Of a stretch of 37,795 bases of DNA, positions 7,896-16,166 are shown piece by piece. The translations under genes were made by a program, and so were the position numbers. The DNA lies in NCBI GenBank assembly GCA_018711005.1, contig DVIT01000005.1, forward strand, positions 1 to 37,795. The letters are read 5' to 3'. A model generated the notes under the pieces. That model was given only the letters and a program-made list of their open reading frames with translations, made no database searches and had not been told where the DNA came from. The stretch's first letter is position 1; every line of letters starts with the position of its first letter. Source of the stretch: Candidatus Scybalocola faecigallinarum. GTDB taxonomy: Bacteria > Bacillota > Clostridia > Lachnospirales > Lachnospiraceae.

Positions 7896-8978
7896 TTATT
7901 TATTTTCCGCCTCAAACTTCTTCATAAATTCCACCAGCGCTTCCACGCCTTCCACAGGCATAGCATTATAAATGCTGGCCCGCATACCGCCAACAGTACG
8001 GTGGCCTTTCAGATTTTCAAAGCCGGCTGCCTTGGATTCCTTAATAAATTTGGCATCCAGGTCTGCATCTCCTGTAATAAACGGCACGTTCATCAGAGAA
8101 CGGCTGGCAGGCTCTACCGTACCTTTAAAAAGCTGGCTGCTGTCAAGGAAATCATAAAGGATCTTTGCTTTGGCTTCATTGATCTCTTTGCGTTTTTCAA
8201 GACCTCCGGTCTTTAACAGCCACTTAAATACCTTGCCGCAAATATAAATTGCATACGCCGGCGGAGTATTGTACATGGAGCCGTTATCTGCATGGATCTT
8301 ATAGCGGAGCATGGTCGGTGTCCCGGGAAGGACATCCTCTGTAATAAGATCGTCACGGATAATACAGATGGTCACTCCGGCAGGGCCTACATTTTTCTGA
8401 GCTCCTGCATAAAGCATGGCATATTTGGTCACATCCACAGGCTCTGATAAGAAACAGGAGGATACATCGGCGATCAGATCCCTGCCTTTTGTATTAGGTA
8501 ATGTTTTAAACTTCGTTCCATAGATCGTATTGTTTTCGCAGATATACACATAATCCATATCATCGGTGATCGGAAGGTCTGAGCAGTCCGGAATATAGGA
8601 AAAAGTCTTATCTGCAGAGGACGCCAGTTCAACAGCCTCGCCGTAGATTTTTCCTTCGGCAAATGCTTTTTTGGCCCACTGTCCTGTTACAATATATCCG
8701 GCCTTCCGGTGCTTCATAAAATTCATAGGGATCATGGCAAACTGGGTTGATGCCCCGCCTTGTAAAAACAACACCTTATAATTATCCGGAATATTGAGAA
8801 GTGTTCTTAAATCCGCCTCTGCCTCTGTAATAATGGTCTCATAGACCTTTGAACGGTGACTCATTTCCATAACAGACATACCGCAGCCTTTATAATCCAG
8901 CATTTCGTCAGCGGCTTCCTGCAGCACCTCTACCGGCAGCACTGCCGGGCCGGCAGAAAAATTATATACTCTACTCAT
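7896..8978 (-). CDS. serC: Phosphoserine aminotransferase
   Basis: This PLP enzyme of class V converts 3-phosphohydroxypyruvate and glutamate to phosphoserine. The 360-residue length is normal. It begins with the family signature YNFSAGPAVLP, carries GGASTQF at 74-80, and has the PLP lysine K195 in AGAQKNVGPAG. AAGGTGATG lies upstream of the ATG. It is directly followed by serA. The upstream gap to ilvB holds a duplicated hairpin element, so this may be the start of a serCA unit or part of one long transcript. Confidence 0.95.
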   Translation of the reverse strand: MSRVYNFSAGPAVLPVEVLQEAADEMLDYKGCGMSVMEMSHRSKVYETIITEAEADLRTLLNIPDNYKVLFLQGGASTQFAMIPMNFMKHRKAGYIVTGQWAKKAFAEGKIYGEAVELASSADKTFSYIPDCSDLPITDDMDYVYICENNTIYGTKFKTLPNTKGRDLIADVSSCFLSEPVDVTKYAMLYAGAQKNVGPAGVTICIIRDDLITEDVLPGTPTMLRYKIHADNGSMYNTPPAYAIYICGKVFKWLLKTGGLEKRKEINEAKAKILYDFLDSSQLFKGTVEPASRSLMNVPFITGDADLDAKFIKESKAAGFENLKGHRTVGGMRASIYNAMPVEGVEALVEFMKKFEAENK

Positions 8979-8992
8979 CTTCTTACATCACC

Positions 8993-9102
8993 TTTCCTTG
9001 ATATTGTCGCGCAAAGCGCGACATACAGGTTATCCCCTTGCGGGATTTCCTTGATATTGCCGCGCAAAGCGCGATATCCAGGTTATCCGGAAGGATAACC
9101 TG
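8993..9102 (-). repeat. Duplicated hairpin element in the ilvB-serC gap
   Basis: Two 43-bp copies (8993-9035 and 9046-9088) repeat with a 53-bp period. Each has a CGCGC-AAA-GCGCG hairpin followed by the arm CAGGTTATCC. The second arm pairs perfectly with GGATAACCTG at 9093-9102 through a GGAA/TTCC tetraloop (stem 10 bp, 9079-9102), immediately after the ilvB stop. Copy 1 runs into the serC ribosome site. The element may terminate, process or stabilise the ilvB-serC transcript, or may be a mobile palindromic repeat; the sequence does not decide. Confidence 0.75.
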
Positions 9103-10785
9103 TTATTTGCCTCCCTGCATATCTTCTTCCGAAAATGCTTCTGAAATTGAAGCTCCCGGAGCCACCATGGGCCATACTTTTTCATCGCTGTCAATGACAC
9201 ACTCGATCACTACCGGCTCTTTAGCCTCCATAGCCGTTTTGATGGCCGGCTCCAGTTCTTCCACGCAGGTGACACGGATGCCTTTGGCTCCCAGAGCCTC
9301 GGCAACTTTTACATAGTCAACCTTATCATTAAGTATTGTATTGGAATAGCGCTGGCCATAGAACAATGTCTGCCACTGACGCACCATTCCCAAAACATGA
9401 TTATTTAAAATCACTTCAATAATCGGTACATTATACCGGGATGCTGTCGCCAGCTCGTTCATGTTCATGCGGAAGCAGCCGTCTCCTGCAATATTAAAAA
9501 CAAGCTTATCCGGACATCCCAGCTTTGCTCCAATAGACGCGCCGAGACCAAAGCCCATGGTTCCCAGTCCGCCGGAGGTGATCAGCTTTCTTGGCTTATC
9601 ATATTTAAAAAACTGTGCCGCCCACATTTGGTTCTGTCCGACCTCTGTGGTAATAATAGCATCCCCACCGGTCATTTCATAAATTTTTTCCACAACGCCG
9701 GGGCCTGTAAGCACATCCTTGCGGTAGGTCAGAGGATACTTGCGCTTTAAGCTGTAAATGTGGTTCAGCCATTCTGTATGATCCAGCTTGTCAATACGGG
9801 CATTCAGCTTTCTTAAAACAACCTTTGCATCCCCGATAATGCTTACATCACACCGGATATTTTTGTTGATCTCAGCCGCATCCACATCAATATGGATGAT
9901 CTTTGCATTTTTAGCAAACGTTGACGAATTTCCAATAACCCGATCCGAAAAACGTGCGCCCACAACAATAAGAAGGTCGCATTCCGTCACCCCAAAGTTT
10001 GAGGTTTTAGTACCGTGCATCCCAAGCATTCCTGTATAATTTTTATCATTGCCGTCAAATGCCCCTTTACCCATGAGGGAATCTGCCACAGGCGCCTGGA
10101 TCTTATCCACAAAACGCTTCAGCTCCTCTGATGCATCGGAAAGCACTGCTCCGCCGCCAACAAAGACAAATGGACGCTTACAGTGAAAAATCAGTTTGAT
10201 TGCTTCGTCCAGATCCTCCTCCCGGATCTCATTGCTCATACGCTGGATTTCTTCCGGTTTTTTATATTCGTACTCTGCCTTTAACGATGTAATATCCTTA
10301 GGAATATCAATATGCACCGGGCCTGGCCGTCCTGTCCGGGCAATGGTAAAGGATTTGCGGATCGTATCCGCCAGCTGGTTTACATCCTTTACAATATAAT
10401 TATGCTTTGTAATGGGCATGGTCACACCCTTAATATCCACTTCCTGGAAGCTGTCCTTGCCCAGCAGGCTTACGCCTACATTACAGGTAATGGCCACCAT
10501 AGGGATGGAATCCATATAAGCTGTGGCAATACCTGTCACCAGGTTAGTAGCCCCCGGACCGCTGGTTGCCATACACACGCCTACCTTTCCTGTAGCACGG
10601 GCATAGCCGTCTGCCGCATGGGCCGCCCCCTGTTCATGAGATGTTAAAATATGAGTGATTTCATCCCTGTGTTTATATAATTCATCATAGACGTTCAGAA
10701 TAGTTCCGCCGGGATAGCCGAAAACAGTATCAACGCCCTGCTCCTTTAAACATTCAATAACAATTTGAGCGCCGGTTAATTCCAT
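9103..10785 (-). CDS. ilvB: Acetolactate synthase, large (catalytic) subunit
   Basis: This TPP-dependent enzyme joins two pyruvates to acetolactate, or pyruvate and 2-ketobutyrate to acetohydroxybutyrate, for valine, leucine and isoleucine. At about 560 residues it contains all three TPP-family domains. The catalytic Glu is E51 in SHEQGAA, and the TPP-Mg motif GDGCFRMN...NN lies near residue 437. The QRYSNTILNDKVDYVKVAEALG segment is typical of biosynthetic, FAD-containing enzymes. The family N-terminus M-x-LTGAQ favours ATG 10785 over an in-frame GTG at 10791. No regulatory small subunit (ilvN/ilvH) is adjacent, which is notable because biosynthetic IlvB normally needs one. It follows ilvD by about 50 bases. 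Confidence 0.93.
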   Translation of the reverse strand: MELTGAQIVIECLKEQGVDTVFGYPGGTILNVYDELYKHRDEITHILTSHEQGAAHAADGYARATGKVGVCMATSGPGATNLVTGIATAYMDSIPMVAITCNVGVSLLGKDSFQEVDIKGVTMPITKHNYIVKDVNQLADTIRKSFTIARTGRPGPVHIDIPKDITSLKAEYEYKKPEEIQRMSNEIREEDLDEAIKLIFHCKRPFVFVGGGAVLSDASEELKRFVDKIQAPVADSLMGKGAFDGNDKNYTGMLGMHGTKTSNFGVTECDLLIVVGARFSDRVIGNSSTFAKNAKIIHIDVDAAEINKNIRCDVSIIGDAKVVLRKLNARIDKLDHTEWLNHIYSLKRKYPLTYRKDVLTGPGVVEKIYEMTGGDAIITTEVGQNQMWAAQFFKYDKPRKLITSGGLGTMGFGLGASIGAKLGCPDKLVFNIAGDGCFRMNMNELATASRYNVPIIEVILNNHVLGMVRQWQTLFYGQRYSNTILNDKVDYVKVAEALGAKGIRVTCVEELEPAIKTAMEAKEPVVIECVIDSDEKVWPMVAPGASISEAFSEEDMQGGK

Positions 10786-10834
10786 GAACACGCCTGCCTT
10801 TCCGTCTTTATATTATTCTTTAATCCCAATACAT

Positions 10835-12499
10835 CTATTTGATCTCAAGGACAGCGCCGCGGTTTCCGCTGGTTACCATAGCCGCATAGCGGGCCAGATA
10901 GCCGGTCGTTACTTTCGGCTGTCTGGGCTGCCATTTTGCTTTCCGGGCTGCCATTTCCTCATCGGAAATATCCAGGGTAATGGTATTTTCCGGAATATTG
11001 ATCTTGATCGTATCTCCTTCTTCCACCAGGGCGATAGGGCCGCCAACAGCAGCTTCCGGTGAAACATGGCCAATAGATGCGCCTCTGGAAGCACCGGAGA
11101 AACGACCGTCAGTGATCAAAGCTACACTGGAGCCGAGACCCATCCCCGCAATGGCAGAGGTTGGATTTAACATTTCCCGCATACCCGGACCGCCCTTTGG
11201 TCCTTCATAGCGGATAACCACAACATCGCCTGCAACGATCTTTCCGCCCTTAATTGCAGCAATGGCATCTTCCTCACAGTCAAATACTCTGGCCGGACCT
11301 TCATGGACAAGCATTTCTTCAGCCACAGCAGAACGCTTAACCACACTGCCGTCCGGCGCAAGATTTCCTGTAAGCACAGCCAGACCTCCGGTAGCGCTGT
11401 ATGGATGACCTACCGGGCGGATCACTTCAGGGTTCAGATTAACGCAGTTTTTAATATTCTCACCAACAGTCTTTCCGGTCACAGTCATGCAGTCCAGATT
11501 TAAAAGATCCAGTTTGGATAATTCATTCATCACCGCATAAACGCCGCCGGCTTCATTAAGATCTTCCATATATGTAGGACCTGCCGGAGCAAGATGGCAA
11601 AGATTTGGTGTTTTTGCGCTGATTTCATTGGCAAACGTAATATCAAAATCCCATCCGATCTCATGGGCAATGGCCGGCAGATGGAGCATGCTGTTGGTGG
11701 AACACCCCAGCGCCATGTCCACTGTCAGGGCATTTAAGATAGCATCTTTTGTCATAATATCTCTCGGGCGGATATTCTTTCTGTACATTTCCATAACAGC
11801 CATGCCGGCGTGTTTTGCCAGCTTCAGACGTTCCGAATAAACTGCCGGAATCGTACCGTTTCCTTTGAGGCCCATACCTAAAACCTCAGTCAGACAATTC
11901 ATGGAGTTAGCTGTATACATACCGGAACATGATCCGCAGGTGGGGCAGACTTTGTTTTCAAATTCTTCCACATCTTCTGCACTCATAGTTCCTGCCGCAT
12001 AGGAGCCAACCGCTTCAAACATGCTGGAAAGGCTGCGTTTTTTCCCTTTAACATGTCCGGCAAGCATCGGTCCGCCGGATACAAATACAGTAGGCACATT
12101 AATACGGGCGGCTGCCATTAAAAGTCCGGGAACGTTCTTATCACAGTTTGGCACCATGACCAGAGCGTCAAACTGATGAGCCAGAGCCATAGCTTCTGTA
12201 GAATCGGCAATGAGATCTCTTGTAACAAGGGAATATTTCATACCAATATGGCCCATGGCAATACCGTCGCATACGGCGATCGCCGGAAATACAATGGGGG
12301 TTCCGCCAGCCATGGCAACGCCCATTTTAACAGCCTCCACGATCTTATCCAGGTTCATGTGCCCCGGAACGATCTCATTATAGGAGCTGACAATACCTAC
12401 CAAAGGTCTTTCCAATTCTTCTTTTGTCATGCCAAGGGCATTAAACAGTGACCTGTGGGGCGCCTGCTGCATGCCTGTTTTTACTGCATCACTTTTCAT
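10835..12499 (-). CDS. ilvD: Dihydroxy-acid dehydratase
   Basis: This iron-sulfur dehydratase produces the 2-keto acids of valine and isoleucine from dihydroxy acids. The 554-residue length is standard. Cluster cysteines are visible in PNCDKNVPG and [16 protein letters not shown]. The conserved [10 protein letters not shown], which contains the catalytic serine of the family, is near residue 470. A GGATGG ribosome site precedes the ATG. It lies between leuB and ilvB on the same strand; ilvC, which would supply its substrate, is not in the window. Confidence 0.95.
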   Translation of the reverse strand: MKSDAVKTGMQQAPHRSLFNALGMTKEELERPLVGIVSSYNEIVPGHMNLDKIVEAVKMGVAMAGGTPIVFPAIAVCDGIAMGHIGMKYSLVTRDLIADSTEAMALAHQFDALVMVPNCDKNVPGLLMAAARINVPTVFVSGGPMLAGHVKGKKRSLSSMFEAVGSYAAGTMSAEDVEEFENKVCPTCGSCSGMYTANSMNCLTEVLGMGLKGNGTIPAVYSERLKLAKHAGMAVMEMYRKNIRPRDIMTKDAILNALTVDMALGCSTNSMLHLPAIAHEIGWDFDITFANEISAKTPNLCHLAPAGPTYMEDLNEAGGVYAVMNELSKLDLLNLDCMTVTGKTVGENIKNCVNLNPEVIRPVGHPYSATGGLAVLTGNLAPDGSVVKRSAVAEEMLVHEGPARVFDCEEDAIAAIKGGKIVAGDVVVIRYEGPKGGPGMREMLNPTSAIAGMGLGSSVALITDGRFSGASRGASIGHVSPEAAVGGPIALVEEGDTIKINIPENTITLDISDEEMAARKAKWQPRQPKVTTGYLARYAAMVTSGNRGAVLEIK

Positions 12500-12585
12500 T
12501 ATTTATACCATCCTTTATTAAAAATTTTATGTAAATTCTTTAAATTGCAGGTAAAATATCCTGTAAATCCTGAACTTTCGAGAAA

Positions 12586-12603
12586 GCCTGCGCCGCTGCA
12601 GGC
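12586..12603 (-). other. Small hairpin in the leuB-ilvD gap
   Basis: GCCTGC and GCAGGC pair around a 6-nt loop, 16 bases beyond the leuB stop. There is no T-run on the minus strand, so it is more likely an RNA-stability or weak pause element than a terminator. The rest of the 119-bp gap shows only the ilvD ribosome site. Confidence 0.45.
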
Positions 12604-12618
12604 CATCCTCAAAGAAGA

Positions 12619-13701
12619 TTAAATCTGCCCGGCAATAGCGCTGCCCATCTCGCTGCAGCTTAACTGAGTCATTCCTTCAGACATAATATCCACAGTACGA
12701 AGTCCCATTTCAAGAACCTTCTGTACAGCGGCTTCCACAGCATCTGCTTCCTGATCCAGATCCAGGGAATAGCGCAGCATCATGGCTGCCGAAAGGATCG
12801 TTGCAATAGGATTAGCAATATTTTTTCCGGCAATATCCGGAGCGCTTCCGTGGCTGGGCTCGTAAAGGCCAAGCTTTGTCGCACTGAGACTTGCAGATGA
12901 CAGCATACCGATAGAACCGGTAATCTCGCTGGCCTCGTCAGACAATATATCGCCAAACATATTTTCCGTAAGCACCACATCAAACTGCCGGGGATTTTTT
13001 ACAAGCTGCATCGCACAATTATCCACCAGCATATGGGAATAGGTAACTTCCGGATAATCCTTCGCAACTTCATCCACAACCTTACGCCATAACCGGGAGG
13101 AATCCAGCACATTGGCCTTATCCACGCTGGTAAGGATCCTGCGACGCTTCATGGCCATCTCAAAACCTTTAATGGCAATGCGGCGGATCTCGTTTTCATC
13201 ATAGGTCAGGGAATCATAGGCTTTAAGGATGCCGTTTTCTTCCACAGTTTTACGTTCTCCAAAATAAAGGCCGCCGGTGAGTTCACGCATGATCACCAGA
13301 TCAAAGCCGTCCCCGATAATCTCATCCTTTAACGGGCAGGCTGCCTTTAACTCTTTATACAGATACGCCGGACGTACATTGGCAAAAAGCCCCAGCGCCT
13401 TGCGGATCTTTAACAATCCGGCCTCAGGGCGAAGCTGGGGCGGAAGCTTATACCAGGGTGATGTGGTCGTATCACCGCCGATGGAGCCCATAAGCACCGC
13501 ATCGCTGGCCTTGCATGTTTCAATCGCCTCGTCTGTTAAAGGTACGCCGGTGGCATCAATCGATGCGCCGCCCAGCAGCACATCCGTATAATGGAACTGG
13601 TGGTTAAACTTTTTTGCCACCTGATCCAATACCTTTACGGCTTCATTTACGATTTCCGGGCCAATACCGTCTCCCCGGATTACAGCAATATTAAACTCCA
13701 T
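12619..13701 (-). CDS. leuB: 3-isopropylmalate dehydrogenase
   Basis: LeuB oxidatively decarboxylates 3-isopropylmalate with NAD+ in leucine synthesis. The 360-residue protein starts with [13 protein letters not shown]. It carries the family loop GSIGG...[12 protein letters not shown] and the catalytic lysine region in SVDKANVL. The metal-binding aspartates lie in [16 protein letters not shown], and [15 protein letters not shown] is the cofactor-binding segment. The ribosome site AGGAGG is 11 bases from the ATG, slightly far. A short upstream ORF with a better site overlaps this start. A SigA promoter with an overlapping dyad lies about 130 bases upstream. Confidence 0.95.
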   Translation of the reverse strand: MEFNIAVIRGDGIGPEIVNEAVKVLDQVAKKFNHQFHYTDVLLGGASIDATGVPLTDEAIETCKASDAVLMGSIGGDTTTSPWYKLPPQLRPEAGLLKIRKALGLFANVRPAYLYKELKAACPLKDEIIGDGFDLVIMRELTGGLYFGERKTVEENGILKAYDSLTYDENEIRRIAIKGFEMAMKRRRILTSVDKANVLDSSRLWRKVVDEVAKDYPEVTYSHMLVDNCAMQLVKNPRQFDVVLTENMFGDILSDEASEITGSIGMLSSASLSATKLGLYEPSHGSAPDIAGKNIANPIATILSAAMMLRYSLDLDQEADAVEAAVQKVLEMGLRTVDIMSEGMTQLSCSEMGSAIAGQI

Positions 13702-13742
13702 ATTTCATCGTTCCTCCTTTTCGGCCTGTACTTCAAAGCCAT
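13680..13742 (-). CDS. Putative 20-codon leader peptide overlapping leuB
   Basis: An ATG at 13742 has a perfect AGGAGG site 8 bases upstream (13756-13751), better placed than that of leuB. It encodes [12 protein letters not shown] and then EIWSLILL before a TAA. The final codons are TTA ATA TTG CTG (Leu Ile Leu Leu). The frame differs from leuB, and the last 22 bases overlap the leuB start. Its SD lies in a small hairpin (CAGGA/TCCTG), while its ATG lies in a competing hairpin (CCTGTA/TACAGG, 13725-13747). Both use the same bases, so they cannot form together. A leucine-responsive leader is inferred; translation is not proven. Confidence 0.4.
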   Translation of the reverse strand: MALKYRPKRRNDEIWSLILL

Positions 13743-13818
13743 ACAGGAAACCTCCTGCGGTTATCGTCTCTTTTTATTTTTGCAAGTTCAGTCTAACTAA
13801 CCTTCAAAATTTATACTA

Positions 13819-13857
13819 GTATCACACTATGATACCAAATTATTTTACATTTTTCAA
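13819..13857 (-). promoter_or_regulatory. leuB promoter with LysR-type dyad
   Basis: On the minus strand TTGAAA (13857-13852) and TATCAT (13834-13829) are 17 bp apart. A dyad GTATCA-N5-TGATAC (13819-13835) covers the -10 box and fits the LysR-type T-N11-A pattern. A second palindrome, ATACTAGTAT, adjoins it at 13813-13822. The octamer CTATGATA in the dyad recurs in the leuC/LysR intergenic dyad at 16035-16047, suggesting the same regulator. Confidence 0.6.
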
Positions 13858-13956
13858 GATAAGATGCTTTATTCTGATACTTTCAGGTAACAGTTCACCC
13901 TTGCATCCGGCCAGACAAAGAACCTGCTTTCACCAGACTCCGGATATGTCAAATAA

Positions 13957-13980
13957 GCCCGGGCGAAAAGCCGCCCGGGT
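13957..13980 (-). terminator. Terminator downstream of leuD
   Basis: CCCGGGCG and CGCCCGGG pair around a 6-nt loop 10 bases after the leuD stop. On the minus strand it is followed by CTTATTTG, a weak T-tract. With the separate leuB promoter, this splits leuCD from leuB-ilvDB. Confidence 0.65.
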
Positions 13981-13988
13981 CATTTCTT

Positions 13989-14477
13989 TTAATTCTGCTG
14001 GTTCATATAATTGATCAGGCCCCCGGCTCCGATCAGTTCCTGCATAAACGGCGGAAATGCCTGGCCTTTAAAGCTGGTTCCTTTGGTCTTATTGTAGATC
14101 ATACCTGAGTCAAAATCGATTTCAACCTCATCTCCGGCTTCAATACCTTCGCTGGCTTCCTTGCATTCAATAATGGGAAGTCCAATATTAATGGCATTGC
14201 GGTAAAAAATCCTTGCAAAGGTTTCAGCAATAACGCAGCTGATACCGGAAGCCTTAATGGCTATTGGCGCATGCTCTCTGGAAGATCCGCAGCCAAAATT
14301 CTTCTTAGCCACAATAATATCTCCCGGCTGTACCTTTTTTACAAAATCCGCATCAATATCTTCCATGCAGTGCTCTGCCAGTCCCTTGGCGTCTGTGGTG
14401 GCCAGATGTCTTGCCGGGATGATAACGTCTGTATCTACATTATCGCCATATTTAAAAACGTGTCCACATGCTTTCAT
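13989..14477 (-). CDS. leuD: 3-isopropylmalate dehydratase, small subunit
   Basis: LeuD forms the swivelling domain of isopropylmalate isomerase with LeuC, interconverting 2- and 3-isopropylmalate. The 162 residues are the length of the short, archaeal/clostridial-type LeuD. The signatures are [17 protein letters not shown] at the N-terminus and [12 protein letters not shown] near residue 60, which binds substrate. AGGAGG precedes the ATG. It is 24 bases downstream of leuC. Confidence 0.95.
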   Translation of the reverse strand: MKACGHVFKYGDNVDTDVIIPARHLATTDAKGLAEHCMEDIDADFVKKVQPGDIIVAKKNFGCGSSREHAPIAIKASGISCVIAETFARIFYRNAINIGLPIIECKEASEGIEAGDEVEIDFDSGMIYNKTKGTSFKGQAFPPFMQELIGAGGLINYMNQQN

Positions 14478-14501
14478 ATGTCATATACCTCCTACTTCCA
14501 A

Positions 14502-15800
14502 TCAATCCAGTTCATCCGGCCCGGAAATCTTTCCTGTCACTGCGCTGGCTGCGGCAACTGCCGGGCTGGCCAGATAGATCTCACTGGTCACATGGCCCAT
14601 ACGGCCTACAAAGTTACGGTTTGTTGTAGATACGCACCGCTCATTTTCGGCAAGGATACCCATATAGCCTCCCAGACATGGTCCGCAGGTCGGTGTGCTG
14701 ACAATCGCTCCGGCTTCAATAAACGTCTTTAAATATCCGGCTTCCATCGCATCCATATACACCTGCTGTGTGGCAGGGATCACGATCACGCGAAGCCCCT
14801 TGGCAACCTTACGGCCTTTTAATACTTTTGCTGCAATTTCAAGATCCTCAAGCCGTCCGTTGGTACAGGAACCGATCACAACCTGATCGATCTTAATATC
14901 GCCCACCTCATCAATCGTACGGGTATTCTCCGGCAAATGAGGGAAAGAAACGGTAGATTTTAATGTGCTCAGATCGATCACATAAGTTTCATCGTAAACA
15001 GCATCCTCATCCGCTTCATAAATGGTATAAGGCTTCTTTCCGGTCTTTTCATATTCTGCCTTCTTTTCAGGGCTCATATGGCTTTCAATATACTCAATAG
15101 CTTTTTCATCTACCGGGAAAATACCATTTTTCCCGCCGGCTTCAATGGCCATATTGGCAATCGTAAAGCGGTCGTCCATGGACAAATACTGGATACCATC
15201 GCCCACAAACTCCATGGATTTATAAAGGGCTCCGTCCACACCGATCATGCCGATAATATACAGGATAATATCCTTTCCGGAAATCCACGGTCCCGGCTTG
15301 CCTGTAAGGACAAACTTTAATGCAGAAGGCACTTTAAACCATGCCTTTCCATAAGCCATACCTACAGCGGCATCTGTACTTCCGACACCTGTGGAAAATG
15401 CGCCAATAGCTCCATAGGTACATGTGTGAGAATCTGCTCCGATAACCGTATCGCCGGCAGTTACAACGCCCTGCTCCGGTAAAAGAGCATGTTCGATCCC
15501 CATCTGGCCAACCTCATAAAAATGAGTAATATCATTATCGTAAGCAAACTCACGCATACATTTGCAGTTCTGTGCAGACTTTATATCTTTATTAGGTGAA
15601 AAATGATCCGGCACCAGGGCGATCTTGTTTTTATCAAATACACCTTTTTTCGTAAATTTATCCATTTCATTGATAGATACCGGCCCTGTAATATCATTAG
15701 CCAAGACCATATCCAGATTTGCCATGATCAGATCACCTGCTGCAACGCTTTCAAGACCTGCTGCATGTGCCAAAATCTTCTGGCTCATTGTCATTCCCAT
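14502..15800 (-). CDS. leuC: 3-isopropylmalate dehydratase, large subunit
   Basis: LeuC is the [4Fe-4S] subunit of isopropylmalate isomerase. This 432-residue protein is the HACN-type form. Cluster cysteines are in GSCTNGR and [11 protein letters not shown]. The substrate region [11 protein letters not shown] lies near residue 115, and the C-terminus carries RNFVGRMGH. The open frame continues 33 codons upstream, but that part is encoded by repeat sequence. ATG 15800 has AAGGAGG 8 bases upstream and gives the normal family N-terminus [13 protein letters not shown]. It is preceded by an unusual structured leader and by a divergent LysR gene. Confidence 0.95.
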   Translation of the reverse strand: MGMTMSQKILAHAAGLESVAAGDLIMANLDMVLANDITGPVSINEMDKFTKKGVFDKNKIALVPDHFSPNKDIKSAQNCKCMREFAYDNDITHFYEVGQMGIEHALLPEQGVVTAGDTVIGADSHTCTYGAIGAFSTGVGSTDAAVGMAYGKAWFKVPSALKFVLTGKPGPWISGKDIILYIIGMIGVDGALYKSMEFVGDGIQYLSMDDRFTIANMAIEAGGKNGIFPVDEKAIEYIESHMSPEKKAEYEKTGKKPYTIYEADEDAVYDETYVIDLSTLKSTVSFPHLPENTRTIDEVGDIKIDQVVIGSCTNGRLEDLEIAAKVLKGRKVAKGLRVIVIPATQQVYMDAMEAGYLKTFIEAGAIVSTPTCGPCLGGYMGILAENERCVSTTNRNFVGRMGHVTSEIYLASPAVAAASAVTGKISGPDELD

Positions 15801-15827
15801 TATCAATTCCTCCTTCAGATGAGTCCT

Positions 15828-16023
15828 TCGTTCAGCCATGCCAGTTTGCGCCGGCCCGCTGCTATGAACTGACGCATGGCCTTTTTTTCGTTCAGCCATG
15901 CCAGCTCGCTCCGGCTTTGCCTTCGCTCGCTGGGGACGTCGTCCCTATGTCAGGTTATAGCAACGGTCCTCTGCAAGCCAGCTTGCGCCGGCCCGCTGCT
16001 ATAACCTGACGCATGGCTGAACG
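15828..16023 (-). repeat. Structured, duplicated leader upstream of leuC
   Basis: Two related modules share TCGTTCAGCCATGCCAG and the core GCGCCGGCCCGCTGCTAT. The distal module (15887-16023) folds as nested perfect stems: an outer 14 bp joins TCGTTCAGCCATGC at 15888-15901 to its complement at 16010-16023, and an inner 14 bp joins GTCAGGTTATAGCA (15949-15962) to TGCTATAACCTGAC (15997-16010). Smaller hairpins lie between the left arms. The proximal module (15835-15880) is a GCCATGC/GCATGGC hairpin. It is followed by seven T on the plus strand, so it looks like a terminator for antisense transcription. On the minus strand the same run is A7. Function is unknown; a leuC attenuator or an inserted palindromic repeat are both possible. 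Confidence 0.7.
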
Positions 16024-16032
16024 ATTAACATA

Positions 16033-16062
16033 TTGCTATGATAGCATATTTGGTGGTATAAT
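16033..16062 (+). promoter_or_regulatory. LysR gene promoter with dyad operator
   Basis: TTGCTA (16033-16038) and an extended -10, TGG-TATAAT (16054-16062), are 18 bp apart. The dyad TGCTAT-G-ATAGCA (16035-16047) has the T-N11-A form of LysR boxes and overlaps the -35. It lies in the divergent region with leuC, which is the usual place for autoregulation and control of the target operon. Confidence 0.6.
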
Positions 16063-16110
16063 TGAAATACATATTAAGAATACTTGCTATAACTCCAGAG
16101 AATAGAGCTG

Positions 16111-16129
16111 CTGTTCACAGGGTGAACAG
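16111..16129 (+). promoter_or_regulatory. Inverted repeat in the LysR gene leader
   Basis: CTGTTCAC-AGG-GTGAACAG is a perfect 8-bp inverted repeat with a 3-nt spacer. It lies between the predicted transcription start (near 16069) and the ribosome site. It could be an RNA hairpin or a second operator. Confidence 0.5.
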
Positions 16130-16166
16130 TACGGAAATATGTACATGGTGTCAGGAGGGGATTTTA

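Noticed and set aside
15801-15899. 33-codon N-terminal extension of LeuC
   Set aside because: It is encoded by the leader repeat, is absent from normal LeuC, and has no ribosome site, while ATG 15800 does.
16062-16166. 35-codon N-terminal extension of the LysR protein
   Set aside because: The start would lie inside the predicted -10 box; the TTG at 16167 has AGGAGG and matches family N-termini.
16069-16166. T-box riboswitch in the LysR leader
   Set aside because: The leader is under 100 nt, lacks a specifier stem and has no antiterminator/terminator pair; only a vague AGGGTG resemblance exists.
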